Origin: Mycobacterium sp. 141
GTDB taxonomy: Bacteria > Actinomycetota > Actinomycetes > Mycobacteriales > Mycobacteriaceae
Direction of reading: 5' to 3'
NCBI RefSeq assembly: GCF_000382405.1
Contig: NZ_KB908261.1
Span: forward strand, 1-64,000
Length of the DNA: 64,000 nt
The notes beneath the pieces are model-generated. The model ran no database searches, was not told the origin of the DNA, and saw only the letters and a program-made list of their open reading frames with translations. The stretch's first letter is position 1. The number at the start of each line of letters is the position of its first letter. A program made the position numbers and the translations under genes. Shown here piece after piece: positions 62,811 to 64,000 of the stretch.

Positions 62811-63635
62811 ATGACCAGCGCAGCCGATGTCCGGCCCGTCGTGGTCGGCGTGGACGGATCTCAAGCAGCGCTGCAGGCCGCGCTGTGGGCGATGGAGGAC
62901 GCCATCCACCGCGAGGCGCCGCTTCGTCTCGTGCATGTCACAGGAATCCCCCTTGAGCCGTCGATTCCGATCGACGTCTATCGTCCCGAACTCCATTTCG
63001 GAGAAAGCGCACTGCATGCCGTGTCATCCGCCATCGAGGCAACTGGCAAGACGGTCAAGGTCGAAACTGACATCGTCTGGGGATCGGCAGCGGCGGCACT
63101 TGTCGAGGAATCCCGTTCAGCGGCCATGATCTGTGTCGGATCGGTCGGTATCGGTTATCTGGCGCGCCGACTGCTGGGATCGATCGCGGCGGAGCTCGCC
63201 GAAAATGCCCACTGCACCGTCGTTGTCGTCCGACATCGCACATCGTCCCCTGCTCCGACGACACCCGATTGGGTGGTGGTTGGAGTCGACGATCGAACCG
63301 ACAACGAACTCGTGGTGGCACAGACACTCGACGAAGCCCGACTACGCGGCGCACCGGTCCTTGCCGTGGCGACCTGGTGTGACACGGCAGCCGGCGTGTC
63401 GGCGGAGGACCTTGACGACCGCGTCGCGAAATGGCGCCGCCGATACCCGGATGTCCACATCTATCCGGTGTCGACGAGATCCGGACTGCCCGAGTTCTTG
63501 GAGGACAACGGAACTGGATATGTTCAGCTCGTCGCGCTCGGATCGGCGGACGTCACGGAACTCCAACGGATCATCGGACGACATGATCGACCGTTCGCCC
63601 CGCATACGGATTGTTCGGTGATGGTCATCCGTTGA
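62811..63635 (+). CDS. Universal stress protein, tandem UspA domains, paralogue of 56100
   Basis: A 274-aa protein. Domain 1: PVVVGVDGSQAALQAALWAM and the loop GSVGIGYLARRLLGSIAAEL (intact). Domain 2: WVVVGVDDRTDNELVVAQTL, ending GSADVTELQRIIGRHDRP, which lacks the usual ATP loop. Order and motif pattern match the USP at 56100, so the two arose by duplication. GAGGGGGCCACC precedes the ATG. Confidence 0.9.
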   Translation: MTSAADVRPVVVGVDGSQAALQAALWAMEDAIHREAPLRLVHVTGIPLEPSIPIDVYRPELHFGESALHAVSSAIEATGKTVKVETDIVWGSAAAALVEESRSAAMICVGSVGIGYLARRLLGSIAAELAENAHCTVVVVRHRTSSPAPTTPDWVVVGVDDRTDNELVVAQTLDEARLRGAPVLAVATWCDTAAGVSAEDLDDRVAKWRRRYPDVHIYPVSTRSGLPEFLEDNGTGYVQLVALGSADVTELQRIIGRHDRPFAPHTDCSVMVIR

Positions 63636-63688
63636 GCGGGTGTGCGGCGGAGGTGACCGGTGTGGGAATCGTGCGACATGCCGACTGA

Positions 63689-64000
63689 CAAGGCTGGACA
63701 ACGAACGAATTCACCACGACCGCTACGCTTCTGGATGGTGCGACCGTAACGATCAGGCGCCTGGTCACAGATGACTATGACGCAGTGGTCGCGCTGGCGG
63801 TCGCGTTGAGCGACCAGGAACGGTACCTGCGGTTCTTCACCGTCCACCCAGCCTATATCGGCGAGTGGGCGCTGTCGTTGACCGCACCAGCGGCCGGGAC
63901 GGTCGCCCTCGGTGCATTCGAAGCCGCCGACCTGATCGGAATGGCGAACTATGTTGCGACGGATCGGCCCGGTTATGCCGAGGTCGCTGCCGTCGTGGCA
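63689..64000 (+). CDS. GNAT-family acetyltransferase, N-terminal part, running off the window
   Basis: An open frame reads TTTATLLDGATVTIRRLVTD, DYDAVVALAVALSDQERYLR, FFTVHPAYIGEWALSLTAPA, then LGAFEAADLIGMANYVATDR. The 'LRDG..V.IRP...DD...L......LS...RYLRFF' pattern is that of GNAT domains such as mycobacterial Pat-like enzymes. No ATG, GTG or TTG lies in frame before the domain. The only nearby ATG (63678, MPTDKAGQRT) is in another frame, so a frameshift near 63690-63705 or a non-standard start is likely. The 3' end is beyond 64000. Confidence 0.6.

Overview
The window is high-GC DNA from a fast-growing Mycobacterium (Mycolicibacterium-type). The evidence is the conserved block nrdH-nrdI-nrdE, FMN reductase, TetR, dinB2, SDR, TetR, cyp136, ligB, cstA, which has the same order as M. 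tuberculosis Rv3051c-Rv3063. It is followed by a dense DosR (dormancy) regulon island. No tRNA, rRNA or CRISPR array was seen.

Region 1 (1-9858) is accessory. It has fragments of two different transposases at its ends (3-152 and 9754-9846), decayed or frameshifted genes (279-572, 720-962, 1112-1464) and a tandem pair of excisionase-like HTH genes. Two islets stand out. The first (1490-4171) is an ESX/type VII-style unit: an EspC-family small protein, translationally coupled to a 429-aa protein with a WXG-type helical N-terminus, a central toxin-like domain, a Pro-rich linker and a hydrophobic tail, then a 351-aa protein of unknown function. The second (7585-9551) is a three-gene operon that I read as a Pycsar anti-phage system: a class III nucleotide cyclase, an E2-like (ubiquitin-conjugating fold) protein with a candidate catalytic Cys, and a transmembrane effector of the Pycsar type. 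The E2-like gene between cyclase and effector is the most unusual thing in the window.

Region 2 (9859-29207) is core metabolism and DNA maintenance: class Ib ribonucleotide reductase with candidate NrdR boxes; an FMN reductase divergent from a TetR gene; a DinB2-type polymerase with a Leu steric gate; a RecF/OLD-like ATPase; an SDR, a TetR regulator and CYP136 around a perfect inverted-repeat operator; a LeuA-dimer-like protein; a TauE/SafE exporter; a methyltransferase divergent from an HxlR regulator; pyruvate oxidase; ATP-dependent ligase LigB; and CstA with an overlapping YbdD-like gene.

Region 3 (29266-64000) is a DosR-type island. About twelve sequences resembling the DosR box (GGGAC..W..GTCCC-type palindromes) lie in front of almost every transcription unit. 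The genes are an Mg2+ P-type ATPase, a four-subunit group 3b-like [NiFe] hydrogenase with its maturation protease, two SRPBCC-like paralogues, two WS/DGAT triacylglycerol synthases (one Tgs1), an Rv2629-like eRF1-fold protein, a Ddn-family oxidoreductase, a DevS/DosS haem sensor kinase, two FabH-like genes, a phosphoribosyltransferase-erythromycin esterase fusion, a PPOX protein, OtsB1 and PfkB, PEP synthase, three universal stress proteins, an Acg/Rv3131-like nitroreductase and an Rv2004c-like kinase. Together they suggest hypoxic or NO adaptation: redox balancing by hydrogenase, lipid storage, and remodelled glycolysis and trehalose metabolism. The response regulator DosR is not in the window. 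Two further reading-frame problems (40616-41333 in a G7 run, and the GNAT gene at the right edge) may be real mutations or assembly errors.
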